Source of the DNA: Owenia fusiformis
Taxonomy: Eukaryota > Annelida > Polychaeta > Sabellida > Oweniidae
Direction: 5' to 3'
NCBI GenBank assembly: GCA_903813345.2
Contig: CAIIXF020000002.1
Span: 30,376,926 to 30,436,925 of the forward strand
Length of the DNA stretch: 60,000 nt
Shown: positions 10,864 through 25,500 of the stretch, in pieces
Position numbering within the stretch: position 1 is the first letter of the stretch
Layout: each line of letters opens with the position of its first letter
Position numbers and translations under genes: made by a program
Notes under the pieces: model-generated
Seen by the model: the letters and a program-made list of their open reading frames with translations, nothing else
Told to the model about the DNA's origin: nothing
Database searches by the model: none

Positions 10864-13800
10864 CATTAGAGGGGGTTATTCGTAAAACACTCAAATAAAC
10901 CATTACATAGGGAACGGGAGCCTACACGTGTTGATTAAACGAGTACATATGGGACCAACGCCCCAACGCCCCAATATCCCAAAATCATAATTAAAATACT
11001 AAAAAGTGTTACTATACAGAAAAAAGTCACCCGAATATTTTATTCATTCCAATACATGTTGAAGAACAATCAAAATGAAACCAAAAAACCTGAACTTTAA
11101 AACAGCTGTGGCTATTTGAACTCCCAAAATACAGTAATAGTGGGCATGCAATGACACCGAAAAAACCCATTTCAAGAACAAAATAAGAAACTATTAATCA
11201 ACCAAGGGCACTTTAACAAGCGTTAATTGATGGGTACTAATTAGACAGAATGGAATGTCTCTTGACAATTTAGTAATTATGAGGCTAATGTAGTCTTGAA
11301 CAAGTTAGTCAATAAATACTTTTACTATTTACCAGATCCCTGACACATAATCGTTAATCTTCAGTGAGTCGTTGACACCAGGGCATTGGCATTATCTGTC
11401 ATTGTCGCATCTCTTTATCGTGTATTATGTAAAATTTCAAATTATGTGGTGTAGCAAACAAGTATATGTTTACTCATTTAATAAATCTCATTCAATTAAT
11501 GTATTGCAAATCCATATATATACCTCAGAGGTTTAGAACACTTAGTATAGCATTAATTTACACCCTGGCCCCAAAAACAGTTAACTGGCATTTCATAACG
11601 ATAGTTTGGAGTAGTACATAAAGTGCGGTTACCGGATCAACGTTTTTTGGGGATTTGATACCGAGGGGCGGGGCCGGGGACTGTAATTGGGGTGCATACT
11701 TGTTTAATTCAGCCGTGTACTATATTGGATGAATCATGTTTAGATACAACCTTTAAAAGTAATCTTCTAATAAAATCACTCGGGCGAGAATTAGGTTCCT
11801 GTAAATACCAGGGGAATGACTACAAAAGATGATTAATATAAAACTTACTTAAAATTCGTTATGGTAAAATACGTTCTAGCTGTATTACTCCTTTGTTAGA
11901 TGAGTCAAATGTATGTTTGGAATATAAATTCATTTTTGATGTAGCTTGAATACATGGGATCTTATTGATACAACTATTGTTTCAACATATTTTGACATAT
12001 GAGGACATTAAACTCGTGTGTATTAATCTTTGATTGGCACACACTATACACACATATTAATTAAATACAATTAAACGTGTAGTAATATACATTCTCAAAT
12101 ATTGAATAACTTCAATAATTACTCAACAATGCGCAGCCAGACAGCAAAGTTACTTATGTACTTCTAAACGTTAGAATTTGCAATATTTAAACGATCCATT
12201 CTCTCAAAAACATTCATCAAGATTTTGAGATGCAATATCATAATCACCAGTTCAGTATTCTCCAGTAAATCAACCATGCACATAAACTTTTATGCGCTTC
12301 ATTGTGTAAAGTGATTACAAATGCTTCTTTGGCATGCTAAGCAGCAGTTCTTAATGGTAAACTATTGCAAAAAGCGTTATCTACGGGAACAGTAAAACCA
12401 ATTAAAACTTCTACAGGGAACAGCTTAAACAATATTAATGAATGATGCCATTAGTAGGGAAAATGAAAATGGTTTATTTCATATCGATGTTGTAAAAATA
12501 GGGCAATGTCAGAAGTATAGAAGGAATATAAGATTATACTTGTGTATACATTTACATTTATGAATATTTCAGGTGAATAAATCAAAAAATTATAACAAAA
12601 TTATATAGCATTTTCCATATTTATAATTGTATTACTACTTTGTAAGATGAGTCAAATTCATGTGCTGAATACCAATTCATTTTTGATTTAGCTTGAATAC
12701 ATGGGATCTTATTCGTATCATTAGTCTTCTTTATTCATCGTATTTTTGGAAAAAAAGAGTATGGTAGACGGAAAATAGAACCACAGATCTCAAAGATTGC
12801 AATGGTGATCACAAAGACAGAAACGTTTACGCTCTCTGAAATTCTATTATATTTCAAAAGTTATTACATTAAAATCGACTGCTACTAAATGTCTGCATCT
12901 TTTTTGTACCCTTGAATCGTGACACTGTCGTTTTTGGAGATGTAAAGCACGTGTCGTTCTTCATATTACATAGTGTGGTCCATTAGTAGATTGCGCTTAT
13001 AATATCTCACGGATATTGTTAATTTTGTTAAGTTATAAGCATTTATATATTACTCAGTAAGCGTTTCTTTATGGGATAATAATAATGTTCTCGCTTTGTT
13101 GCAAATCGTCTATTTCGGAATTGTAAACAATGTGTGAACATTATCAGTGATTGATATAATTCTTTGTGGGTTAATGGTTGAATGTTGTAAAAGATTAGTT
13201 ATGCTACAAATGGTTTTTATTAATCAAAACGGAAGAGCTACACAAAAATACACCAGTAAATGGGAAAGTAAGGTAAATGAAAAAGCATGAATTGATACTC
13301 GATCGTGTATTTTATGAAGCTGTTATACATCTATTATACGTCTAAACTATTGTAGCTATCCGAACAATTGAAAACTGCTCACTCTCTCGGGTCTAATAAT
13401 GTATCACAAAATCTGACAATCTGACACATTCTTAAATGTTCCTAATGAACCCGTGTTTATTGTATTTACTTCATCTGCACTTATTGACCCATTATACCTT
13501 GTTTCATTGAACAACACAATTTTTAAAGGATGAGTCATTTTAGTAGAAGAGTTGGTTCAAATGACAACGTTTTATGTTGTGACTTTAGGGAAGGAACAGT
13601 TACAGACGAATTGGGATAACCAAATAGATCAATATGGGGTTAATTTTGCATTCCTCGTCTCGCGTCGTGCCTATTTTCTAAAACAAATCTGACTATAATT
13701 CATAAAAATACGTTTTGTATGCATCACACTATACTTTCTACACATTATGTTCCTTGTAAAAGTTTAATAATATACAAAAAAATTAAAAACAACACATAAT

Positions 13801-14150
13801 CAAACTAATGCAATAATGATTCCACGTACCATAATCTCCTTTTATGACTGTCTTTGGTGACCATCTTGCTGACCTTGCCTCAGTCCGTAACAATATATTC
13901 AGTCCGTTCATTATGAAGACTATGTCCGCCATTGAACACCTCATCATTTTCGTATAGGTGGCGCCATTGGTAAGCGTTCACTAGTGGGTTATCATTTCAT
14001 CGTCTTTCTGAAAATATATTTTCATTATTCATACTCAGTAGTTGTATCATCGTCATAGTTTAAATGAATAATTGGTTTAAATGAATAATTGTTTGCATAA
14101 TAAGGTGTAGTCATGCTAAATACCCAAGCGTATGTTTGTAAAAGTGTGTG
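10864..14150. other. Gene-free stretch with one diverged repeat pair
   Basis: AT-rich. Segments 11873-11973 and 12622-12717 are direct diverged copies sharing TAGCTTGAATACATGGGATC and GATGAGTCAAAT. I see no other structure and no coding exon. Confidence 0.5.
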
Positions 14151-14275
14151 TATCTTTCTCAATCATAAATGAATAAACACAAGGAGCACATGCGTCTCGA
14201 ACACGCAACCTCGTGGTTACGGCGCCTAATCGCCTAGCTCGAACATGCCGGCGCTCAAGCCCTCTCGTAACAACA
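14150..14275 (-). repeat. tRNA-derived SINE fragment
   Basis: Read on the minus strand it carries a tRNA-like head (GCTAGGCGATTAGGCGCCG, then GTTGCGTGTTCGAGACGC resembling a box B) followed by the tail CTCCTTGTGTTTATTCATT. Similar head and/or tail pieces occur at 15135-15195, 42465-42535 and 49278-49365, so this is a dispersed family. It is too decayed to be a functional tRNA. Confidence 0.55.
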
Positions 14276-17039
14276 TAAATAACATTTTCAATATTTTGTG
14301 TGATTATTCCTAAGCTTATAAAGAAGGTAAAGTGTGTATACTTTATACTATGATAGACAGCTGGAAAGCTTATTGGGTATGAAATTCACTGAATTCTACT
14401 TGCCTAAGTCGAATGATAGCCTTGCATTAAAAAAACTTCATATTAATTGAGAATCAAGATAATACCGACTTGAGCAAGGCTAGTCAAAGAATGTTTGTTG
14501 TGATAATACTGCAAATTAAAATAATATGACTGAAAATTCAATTCGTTGTAAATAAAACAATAAATAAGTTTAGTTAAATCGGTTCTATCGCTTCGAATCT
14601 TTTTGATTTGGCATGTAGGGATGTGTAGTTTCCATTACATTAACCACAACGGTTGAAATATAACATGAACTACGGTTACCTATGTCAATTGAGTTCAGAT
14701 CATTGTATTGGGTTTCATTTGATTAGTTATGTGCATTACCTCCTCCAAAAGAATAAAATTGAATTAGAGAATAAATGAGAAACAAGTGTCTATTACTAGA
14801 GATTGGAATGGACATATTCCCTTTTGAGACATGGATTAGTTCATTTAATGTGACAGTTGTCACCCTGTGTACAGTCTCTACCTGGGGACTTGGAATTCAA
14901 TAACAAATGTTGTTATTCCGACTTGCAATGCGTTTCATAGTGAACGTTCCTTTATACAACTAGGCGAAACCTAGTTCATATACCTCATATACATCATATT
15001 AAACTGACTATTTCCAGGACTACTAATAAGTCAGAACGTTTATATCTGCATTAGATAAAACTGAACAGATGGCGTTGGCTTATGTATTTGAGAAATATTT
15101 TGATTAAAAACTTTAAAAGGGATATCAATGACACAACATTGTAATCAAGAGGTCACGAATTCGAGTCCCGCGTGCTCCATACGTTTATTCAATTATATAG
15201 CAATATCCTCTTTATTAATATCCAGAGCAGGCGTGAAGCACCACATATAGGTTATAGTGACTTGAAGTCAATATTTAAGATTAAAGTAAGAAATATGACA
15301 ATGAAAATACGTGAAGTATTACCAAAGTTCACTAAATCTCTGTTTAATCTTCTGGATAATCCCTTGGGTTTACTTTGATCTTTCTAAATATTATTGTCTA
15401 TCATATAAGAGGAAGAATGTTCATAAATATGCACTTTCCTTTACTTTTGATTCTTTTATTCACAATGGCATGACGTCCATTCAATTCTTTTATAACTGTA
15501 CATAATTTAATTAGATGCTGGGTAACTTTCGACTGGAACATTTTATTTAACTTGTAATCTTATAGTTGAACGAATGCTGACATAAACCCACCTATCCCAC
15601 TTTTTATATAGTACATATTATGTTGTTTTACCCTTGCTATGGTCAAGGATTTAAGCCATGGAATCATGGCAATGTGGACTAAATCATTCCTTTAAAGGTG
15701 TTATTACAACTAAAAGATATGAAATCACTAAATAACATACTAGTATTTTCAGTAAAACATTTTTGCAATGGTCAAGTTGGCAAAGCATCATCGTCAACTT
15801 GTCGCCTTGACAACCATTAAAACGAATGACCTCGGGTCGATAATGGGTAAATTAATGCAGTGAAGTTATATGAAATACTGTGTTCGGATTGGCTGGAATC
15901 GGACACACCTTGCCTAACTACAATGTATGTGTGTGAGTATACTAAATGCCCCATTTTCATCTTGCATTCAATTAACCTCTAAATTATTCAATGCAGTGAT
16001 GGGTAAATAATTAGCACACAATGCAATGTTACAAATTGAAATCGATCACACTGTTGGGAATTCAGCTCATCTTACAGAAGATGATGTTAACAATCAGCAT
16101 AATTCATACCCTAAATTAAAAGTATTAAGGTCGCTTAAAATTAAAAGAAGTTTTGCACAAATGTTTCTGTATATTGTATAGTATTAATGTCATTATACTC
16201 TAGTTGAAAGAACCACTCGACTGTATGAAAAGTACCCTAAGAGCTCAATTAATTCATTTAGATTTTAACATCATTAATTTTTTTTCAAAAAATCCCAAGC
16301 GTTTCTTCATGTCTATCTTATCTATAGATACTCATTCTTTGGACGAGGTATTTATTTAAAAAATTCATGATTATAATTGTGTTTATTGTCAAGAATGGCA
16401 ATAACTTTGAAAGTTTTGATATTTCGTTTGGACGTGCTAATGTATGGTAAACCTGGAAGATTCATTACCATTTTCATCGCTTTTTTATTATTGGTCTATG
16501 CATACAAAAAATGTATGGACAATTTTGATAATTTTACATTTTATAGACTTAAATGTCCTATTTTGAATATTCATAATTTAATTTGGGTGGCATTTCTATA
16601 TTTTTCATAAAAAATTATTAGCCAAGGAGACTGTTCTCCAAACCAAGAATATTCCATCATTTTGATACTCCAAATTCTCAGCTTGAACTTATTTCTATTA
16701 TCGTATGCACCAAGGCTGTATAATGTTACCTCTGCATGTGTTACACGATTATATTTGGTTTATTTGATTACCCAGGGGTGGACATTAACTTTATCAGACT
16801 GGCATTAACACACGGAACAGATTATCCTCCCATAGCACTCAAAATATTAATAAATAATCAACCCTCCTAGTCTACGTGATGCACAATGGTCGTTCTCCAA
16901 GTAAATGGATTTCCGTGTTGTGCTGTACATATTATATAGGAAAGTATGCACCGTTGGAGAATGTCATTATCTGTATGATCCAGTCCCAAACATCCGGCAA
17001 TTGATCATCTAAGATATTAATATTTTATCATATAGTGGA
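14276..17039. other. Gene-free stretch with SINE and dispersed-repeat pieces
   Basis: Contains a plus-strand SINE-like piece at about 15135-15195 (GAATTCGAGTCCCGCGTGCTCC). A segment at about 15640-15800 has a diverged copy at 28195-28460; the two share GCAATGTGGACT and GGTCAAGTTGGCAAAGCATCA. The ORFs at 15172-15505 and 16377-16610 show no recognisable domain. Confidence 0.5.
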
Positions 17040-17375
17040 CTAATGATGTACTTTACTTTCTAACATGTTTTTGGTATCTAGAACAAGGTTACTGGTATTG
17101 AAATATAACACCCATATGACTGTCATACCCGGTATCGTATGTACTAATGCACCGGAAACTAGTTTTTCATATTCGCCCGACTGAGAACTACGATCTTGCA
17201 TCAGACCAATGTATATTCCTCCGACTGATATACCAACCATTAAGATTGATTTTATAATGAGGGGGTGATGTTTGTGAATCGCATCCAGGGTGTGGGAAGT
17301 TTTACTATAAGCTGATAATATACACGCCAGGTTATGAAGGTGAAGTTTCCCCATATATATATGGCTATTGCGCAT
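17040..17375 (-). CDS. Hypothetical small protein with hydrophobic segments
   Basis: I do not recognise this ORF of 111 codons (start at 17375; an in-frame ATG at codon 8, 17354, is an alternative). Two hydrophobic stretches are visible: residues ~42-57 (SILMVGISVGGIYIGL) and ~82-91 (GMTVIWVLYF). They are separated by a polar loop, suggesting a small membrane protein if real. What raises it above noise is the sequence around and upstream of the start: TTGCGCATGCGTC (NRF-1-like) and CTGATTGGTCC (inverted CCAAT) at 17369-17398, in an otherwise CpG-poor region. It may be a single-exon gene, a first exon or chance. Confidence 0.25.
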   Translation of the reverse strand: MRNSHIYMGKLHLHNLACILSAYSKTSHTLDAIHKHHPLIIKSILMVGISVGGIYIGLMQDRSSQSGEYEKLVSGALVHTIPGMTVIWVLYFNTSNLVLDTKNMLESKVHH

Positions 17376-17398
17376 GCGTCGCGCGATCTGATTGGTCC
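17369..17398 (-). promoter_or_regulatory. Possible promoter: NRF-1-like and CCAAT motifs
   Basis: TTGCGCATGCGTCGCGCG is followed by CTGATTGGTCC, matching the palindromic NRF-1 site and an NF-Y site by eye. It is a local CpG-dense spot next to the start of the hypothetical ORF ending at 17040. Confidence 0.35.
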
Positions 17399-18089
17399 AT
17401 TCGCAAAATTAGGCGCTTCACTCTATTTTACGAATTTTGCAATGGTCTTACGTTTGTAGTATTATCTGGCCAGAATAGCAATATTGAGGTATGAGTTATT
17501 TTTCCTATGTCATTTAGGGTGTTAAATAGTTAACTCAGGCTTGTATGACTGTCAAAACTGTATAATTATGATAAAGATGCGTATAATATTTTTGAAAATA
17601 TCAATATTTATTCTAAAATTACTTTCATGACTTCCTGATCCTTGATTGTACTTCTATTTTCATAATTTCCGGTTCATTGTTCTTTTAGGTCTTTCATGTG
17701 ATGCTTCTATAACGGGAATATGTGATAAATAAGAATTTGAAGCAACAAGCTGCCAAAGATGACAGCCTCTTTGATTGAAGCCATACATTGTCCAATGTCT
17801 GCAACATCCTAACATCGTTTTTACTCGAGTATGAATAAATTCACCATCTCCATTACTATGCCTGGAACTACTCAATTACAATTACCCATGTGGCACTTAT
17901 ATATTACTTTTATGCTCAAATATGGGAAATCGTTCTGTCAACTTTTGAATGCGTTTTGCTTTGTTTCATTCAATATGGGATATAAGTTGTATTAGTGTTA
18001 TTCTAGCCTGGAAAAGAAACATCCAATATAATACAAACAGTCTTTAATAAAGCAAATCCTAGTATCCGAAATGTGTTATATCGCACAGA

Positions 18090-18912
18090 GAGACATTTTT
18101 AACACCCTTACCCCTATCTTATACCTTCGTATTCAATATCACCATCCAAAACAATGAGAGACATGTGCAACACCATTACACACCTTCGTATTCAATATCA
18201 CCATCAAAACAATGAGAGACATTTGCAACATCTTTACACACCTTCGTATTCAATATCACTATCAAAACAATGAGAGACATTTGCAGCACCCTTGCACACA
18301 TTCGTATTCAATATCACCATCCAAAACAATGAGCGACATTTGCAACACTCTTACACACATTCGTATTCAATATCACTATCAAAACAATGAGAGACATTTG
18401 CAGCAACCTTACACACATTCGTATTTAATATCACCATCCAAAACAATGAGAGACATTTGCAGCACCATTACACACATTCGTATTCAATATCACCATCCAA
18501 AACAATGAGAGACATTTGCAACACTCCACACCTTCGTATTCAATATCACCATCCAAAACAATGAGAGACATTTGCAACACTCTTACACACCTTCGTATTC
18601 AATATCATAATCCTTAACAATGAGAGACATTTGTAACACCCTTACACTCCTTCGTATTCAATATCACCATCCAAAACAACGAGAGACATTTGCAACACCC
18701 TTACACACCTTCGTATTCAATATCACCATCCAAAACAATAAGAGACATTTGCAACACCATTACACACCTTCGTATTCAATATCACCATCCAAAACAATGA
18801 GAGACATTTGCAACATCCTTACACACCTTCGTATTCAATATCACCATCAAAACAATGAGAGACATTTACAACACCCTTACACTCCTATTCGCATTCAATC
18901 ATCATCCAAAAC
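18090..18912. repeat. Minisatellite, ~59-bp unit (about 14 units)
   Basis: Repeats of CTTCGTATTCAATATCACCA, then TCCAAAACAATGAGAGACAT, then TTGCAACACCCTTACACAC, with small indels between units. His/Gln-rich ORFs in it are artefacts. The repeats are contiguous with no unique spacers, so it is not a CRISPR array. Confidence 0.93.
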
Positions 18913-19072
18913 CATAGGAGTATACGAGTAGAATATATATCACATAGGATGAAGAAAACAACTCAATTATTCAAAATCCATGCCTTTTCAAACTTGGTAT
19001 GTTATTATTATTTATTGGCAGTCTATTTGCTAAAAGGAGAAATCAAATTATAAAAATCTGAACCCCTTACAC

Positions 19073-19566
19073 ACCGGAATAGCCTGACAACGGTAAAGTC
19101 AGATACCGTTGTCACAAATGGCGGACATAACCGTCGCTTCAATTAGATTTTCATGAACTGTATGTTTAATAGAGCACCTAGACTTAATTCCTTTGGAACA
19201 ACAATCAATCAAAGTGTCTTAATACTCATTGTACAGTTAATAATGCTCTACCATCGTCTAAAGTCTTTAATTTAACCGATCAAAATGAGATACGGGACAA
19301 CGGACATTGTAATTACCATGCCGTTGTCTTTCTAAATTACTCAAATTCAGATTCCGTTGTCATCGACGATATCGAAGACGCTATATTGTGGCGATTCATG
19401 ACCCAATTTGATCGAAATTGGGATTTCATATGAAACATCATCACGAGAGCACAGAATTAGCGACGATAAAATCCCATGAAATGAGGACTAAGGGATTAAA
19501 CCTTTGAAGCGACGGTTATGTCCGCCATTTGTGACAACGGTATCTGACTTTACCGTCCGGTGTGCA
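19073..19566. mobile_element. MITE with ~70-bp terminal inverted repeats (494 bp)
   Basis: The left end CACACCGG (19073) and the right end CCGGTGTG (19566) begin inverted repeats sharing GGTAAAGTCAGATACCGTTG, TCACAAATGGCGGACATAAC and CGTCGCTTCAA. The left copy has an extra ~13 bp near its tip. Inner CGTTGTC motifs recur in both orientations. No ORF. Confidence 0.8.
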
Positions 19567-22500
19567 TTAGTGGTAACCATTAATGTGTTGTACATTACAA
19601 AATACTTTACAGAATAAGCCTCTTGGTAGAATAGCATCAATGTGAAGTACTAGAATCATATTTTCCCAAGTTAATATTTTTGAATATCTTGTTGAATGGT
19701 CTTTTCAGTTGCTGCAGTTGCAGTTGCTTTCAATAAACCAGATTAATTGTATTGCGCATTGTATTACGATTTGGAAAAATCCTGGGTAATGGCATTAAAA
19801 TATGCAAGTTGTAAACTGTGGATTTGAAGTGAATTGACAATACTTAGCGGGAGTTAGAACTTGCAAACATTTAATTAAAATGAAATATGTGAACAATCTG
19901 GTGGTTGGCGAAGTCTGTCATACCACATTGAATATACAGTGCAATTTGAACAAACAAAAACATTGTAAAACCATAAAACAAAATATCGATACATCAAATT
20001 CATTAAGTTAACCATAATGCTACGTGTCTCCTCTTTCCAATGATATATCATTTGTTTATATGGGATCATCGCCCATTGAATAATCATTGTTTTTTCGCGC
20101 ATGGGTGAAAAGTGCTTTTTTGCCAAGTTATGAAATATTCTCAATCAATTTATCCTTTGTGGATCAGGTAAATCATTATAAGATCGGGGCTCAGAATCTT
20201 TTGGTCACAAGACTTGCCTAACATTTTCAGATTTAGACAAAGCTCTTTAAATCATATGTGGGTTCTGGCAGAGAGCAGCAAACTCATTGATGATTCTCTG
20301 TCGTAGTGTTCAATGTCTAAAACTTGGGCGATACAGAGCATACTTTAGGCTATTGTGCAAACGGAATTATTATTCAGTGGTCCGTGGTCACACATGAATA
20401 AATGACATATCATTGGAAAGAGGAAATACGTGGCTTCGTGGTAAACTAAATGACATCAACGTTGTCATCATTTATAATGTGTTTTTAGAAATTTTGTTTT
20501 TTAGGCACATTTTGTAACTGCATGTCTGAATGTTCTCAAACCTGATCCCGTTCATCAGATGTTTGCGGGGGAGGAACTGGTCTAGATACACGGCCGTTTC
20601 ATGCCGTACTAATTAGCCGCTTCTGAGTCTGTTGCAACGCTATCAAAGCAATTAGTGTCACCGTGGGTGTAAAATGTAAAACAGAAGAAACAAAAAGGAT
20701 TAATAGAAGGTCTTAGGGATCAATAAAGACTTTTAAATATTAGTTTAGATATTTTACCCTTGCAGAGGTTCATATTGCTTGAAACATGTTTGTAACTATT
20801 ATAATATAAGTATTTTCTTCCAGTAAAGAAATTAAAAGCCGAGTATTTTATGTATTTTCCCCAAAAATATACCCAGGTTCTAGAGATTTTTATGAGTTTT
20901 TTTTTGTAATGAAAGAGCAATAATATCCTGACGACCTATCATCCGGGACCTATCACAGCATTATGGGGTTGTCATAGTCCTTTAAGCAACTCTTCACACC
21001 ATGCATTACCGTAGATAAATACTAATTATACCAACCATCACCATATGAGAATATCAATAGATTACTCGAGTTACATTTTAGATGTAAAATAAGTATTTGC
21101 ACTTGCATTGACTTTATTACCTTCGACATTGAGCCAAACTCACCAAGTTACTTTTCAACTCGTTTCCAAAGTCAAAGTTTGGAACCAAAGTACAATACTT
21201 AATGGTATGGCATGATATGTTGGTATGGTGTGGTTAATTCTATTGTATTTATTACATTGTATTGTATTATATTGTACTGTATTATTTCATTGCATTGTAT
21301 TGTATTGTATAGCATTGTATTGCATTACGTACTGTACTGTAAATATTGTATTGTATGCATTAAATGCATTAAACTCCATATTGACCAATATTTGCTAATC
21401 AAAACAGTTTCTGGACAATTAGTAATATTTCACAAAATTGCTACGATAAAGTCTTATTCATAACTATATATCCTACATCAGCAACGGTGACATTTGCGAC
21501 AAGGCTATTAGCAAGCTTAATGCCGAACGTGTTCTTTGTATTAGCTTTATAAACTTTAAGTATTTAAGATCCCTAATAAACTTAAGAATGCTCTTAAAAC
21601 ATTTCAGATTTCTTATAAAAGCTTTTATCCCTAATGTACAGAAGTTGTAGATGAAAACTGACATTTTCTTTTGTATTCTGTCTGGATGATGAAGTTATTT
21701 ATGCACTACGTTGATGTAATCACCATTGGAACAAGTGGCGCAAAGTAGCATCATTGTACCACAAATTGTAACACCATCTTAGCTTAGAAAGGATCTTTTA
21801 TTAATTCTTGGTCAGTTAAGACATGACGTTTTCAGTCATCAATTTCTCTTAAAAAATACTTTGACCAAGCAATTATATCAGTGGACTGATATCTCATTGT
21901 TGATTAAAGCGCCAGTAACAAGATTAAAGGCAGAATCTGATCTATAGGGGGTGACAAAATTACAAGCAACATGTGTTATTGACCTACCAATCTATTCCTT
22001 ACAATATCAAATACAATATCTCCCAAAAGATTCACAATATGTTATAAATTGGTGAAGTTATTAATGATTCTATGTGCAAAAAAGAGTGAAAATGTTTAAA
22101 TTCTCCAAAATAATAAGAATGGTAACCATTCTTATAGAAAAATAATACATTATTGTAAATATCTTTAGTTTTCCTGGAATAAAGTATCTACTATTGTGAT
22201 TTTTTAGAAAACAGACATGATTGAAACAACTTTTTGTTTAGCCTGCTCGCTATATCTGATTCTCTCTTTAAGGGTTTCCTACTCTAGTAACTTACATGTA
22301 CTTGCTGGTCTTCATTGTGACTATAAAGATGAAATACAACATCCACAGCTTTAGGTTTCCAAGGTATTAAGAATTTTATGCGTCACTTTTCGAAAAAAAT
22401 ACACGATGTTAATTAAATGATTTAATTAACATTTTAAATCTATCAATTATCTTTATTGTACAGGGTCGGCCAAACATGTCACCCTTATTATATTCTTGTC

Positions 22501-25500
22501 TGTTCAGAATAGTTAACATTTGTTTGGTATACCATAGTATACACCTCTACATGTACATAGTTGGTTACTAGAGGAGAATATTCCACATCATTTTAACAAA
22601 TACCCATAAACATAAAAGTAGTAACACATCTCCCATATGGTCACTTGCTTGGTAGTTTATAACATATCGAATGAATTATTGATTGCATTCGATTAATTTT
22701 ACAATTGCATGTATACACTTAAAAGTATCCAGTTCATGTTTTATTAATGGATTTCTATTTTTTGAAGTTATGAGATATTTTGTTTCACAGAGATCTACAT
22801 GTAAAACAACCTTTTATATGCAGCGGTAAATGGATTGGGCCATCTCAATTAGTCCATCACGAATGTTGTTCATAAATGGTAATCTATCAATGACAAAGAA
22901 AAGTAAACATTTATTAACAACATTTTTGATTGATTTTGATTTCGAAATCGTATTCATAGTCAACTGTGGACATAACTTCGAAACATGCTATCGTGAAACG
23001 GAAATGTTTATTTAAATGTATCAATAGAAATAAATGATATTATATTTATTTACAACTGTATAAAACGCTCCTTACAATCTAAAGTGAAGCATAATACTTT
23101 GAATAAGATTCAATAAAATCACCATCGGCACGTTAAGTAGCGGAGTGTCATTACGTCGGAACAACAACGTGAGATTTGATCTTAAATGTACGTAACGTTA
23201 CTCCCTTTAAAAGCAGAGAAAATAACAATAAATTCCTACATTCATCTAACAAGTTCATCAACTAATTTTTTTCTAATGCTGGCAGCTGGGTATATTAATA
23301 TGTACTTGAGAATGATTCCTAGCCTAAAGATAATTTTCAATTGAGATTCCAACCAATAGCTTTGTTCATTAATTTTTTTGTTGAAATATTGTTTAGCTAT
23401 TATCGATTGTCATATTTTTCAAAAGCCTGTCATCAACGTTACTATTAATGAGGGATAAAGGATATATCAATGGGATTGATCTCAATTAGACCAATACTTG
23501 ATCTTCAACCATCTGTGCATCTTGGACGTCAAAGAACATTACTTCGTCCACCATGTGTTCTCACAACTATCAACAATGTCAATTGTCAAATGTATAAGAG
23601 ATAGAATTGTGAACAACATATTTGATAGTTCAATTTGCCATCTACCATTCCAAATCTGAAATCTGAAAATGATCCATAGTATATTATTAAATCATGTTTT
23701 AACCATGTAACTGCTTTTAAATGTTTTTTCAATGAATAAAAAGGGAATAAAAAATGTTTTAACGTAGATGTTGAAGTCAGTGCAGCTACCGCAGCATCTT
23801 GATTCACAAGGTTTCGATTGTTCCTACCTCTAGACCAAGGGGAAAGCGACGATGCTACCGCAAGGGATTTCAACACCGTTGATAAGGTTATGTAATAGAG
23901 TATGCCCAAAAGAAGAAATATCAAGAATTTCTAATATCTCAATTCAAATCTAAATGAACTAGGTCAAACATTGGGCAAATCAATTGGGCTCTTGTACTTT
24001 TGTAGGAAGCCAGTTGACCCAGTTATGATCCATTTTATGGCGCAAATAATGTTCTTTATAACGAATTATTGTTTTGTATTATCATTGTACGAATATTTCT
24101 AATAAGAACCGATCTAAATACGAAATTTAGACGTTAAATCTTAGATATTCAGTTTGAAACATAAGATTTATTTCTTGGTGAACTTGATTATTCCATGTTT
24201 ACATAGACTCATGGAGGTATAACTCTCTTTACGGAGATTCATGTTTTTGACCGGATATTGTTGAAATCATGAAGGACCTGCTAATTGCATTTCTGCATTA
24301 TGGTAGCTAAATATAGAATCCTGCACTTTGGTTAATAATTCCAAAAGGGAAGTGCGTATTTCGGGAAGTAATTCCCCATAATGCAAGGATGAAGTTTTTA
24401 CTTTGTCATCCGTGGATGCAACCATAATTAAGAAAGTAGAACGGATAGAAACTAGTCTGTTAGCTGTTTGCTCTCATACTCAATTTAATCGATATGTAAT
24501 TATATACATGTAGCACCTATTTTCTAGGTCTAGTAGTTTTGATTCTTGACGTTATCCAAGAAAAAGATTGAAAAGAGGACAACCCTCTTTCGATTCTAAA
24601 TTATTTGGATATATCCGCATCTCGATATCTCTAATAACTGCAAATCTTGGTCAGATATTACAATCCTTTTTTCAGAAAGTAAAGTGTATGCTTTAAGATC
24701 GCTTTCGACATTTTACACTCTCTCTGCCCTCCTAATATGCCTACACTACACTCGGAAGGACATGTCCTCAGGGATGCTAGGTGCAAAGAATCTTAAGATG
24801 ATTTCTAATTCAATTCCCTTATCTTCGTCAAACAGCAAGGTGAGATTTGATCGAACTCCAAAGAATGATCGTTAGTAGATAATTATGATGGTCACTGAAT
24901 TTCGACAACTCTTCTTGATAACTCCTATATATTGTATATTTTCTAATCTGTACAAAAGAGTTACCGTAAATACTAATAATCATTCTGGTCTGAACGGCGA
25001 AAATGTGTGTTGCCCCATATCTTGGGTAACCCCATTTAATTCGTCTAAATTTAGCGAGCGTAAACTCTTTTTTCCTCCACTACTTATCTTCGAGTTATTT
25101 ACCTGTTCAGAGAAAAAAATAAAAGGACAGTGATTATACTACTATTTTTTATTTTAGAACCTACAGAGTTTCTGCGGAAATGATAAGATGGTGGATTTTC
25201 ACGTAAGAATATATTTGTTCAGATAATCAAATAAGTTATTTCATTTAAAGAGAGACCTTACACTTAACACGAAAATACCTAGTAAATAATTCCTTTAAGA
25301 GTGCACTCGTGGCAACTAACTATTCGCAATGTTTATGTATTTATCGTAAACCATTTCTGGTGAAACATAAAAGCCAGTAATGCCTGTATCGCATGTTATA
25401 ACCATCACTAGAATTCAACCCATCGTTCTCCCGGCCGGGATCCAAACACATATGGGACTTGTCGTTCACTACAGTAAAGCATGCAATGATTCCGAAAATA

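Noticed and set aside
18090-18912. Regular repeats resembling a CRISPR array
   Set aside because: Units are contiguous and wholly repetitive with no unique spacers, and the DNA is animal nuclear sequence.
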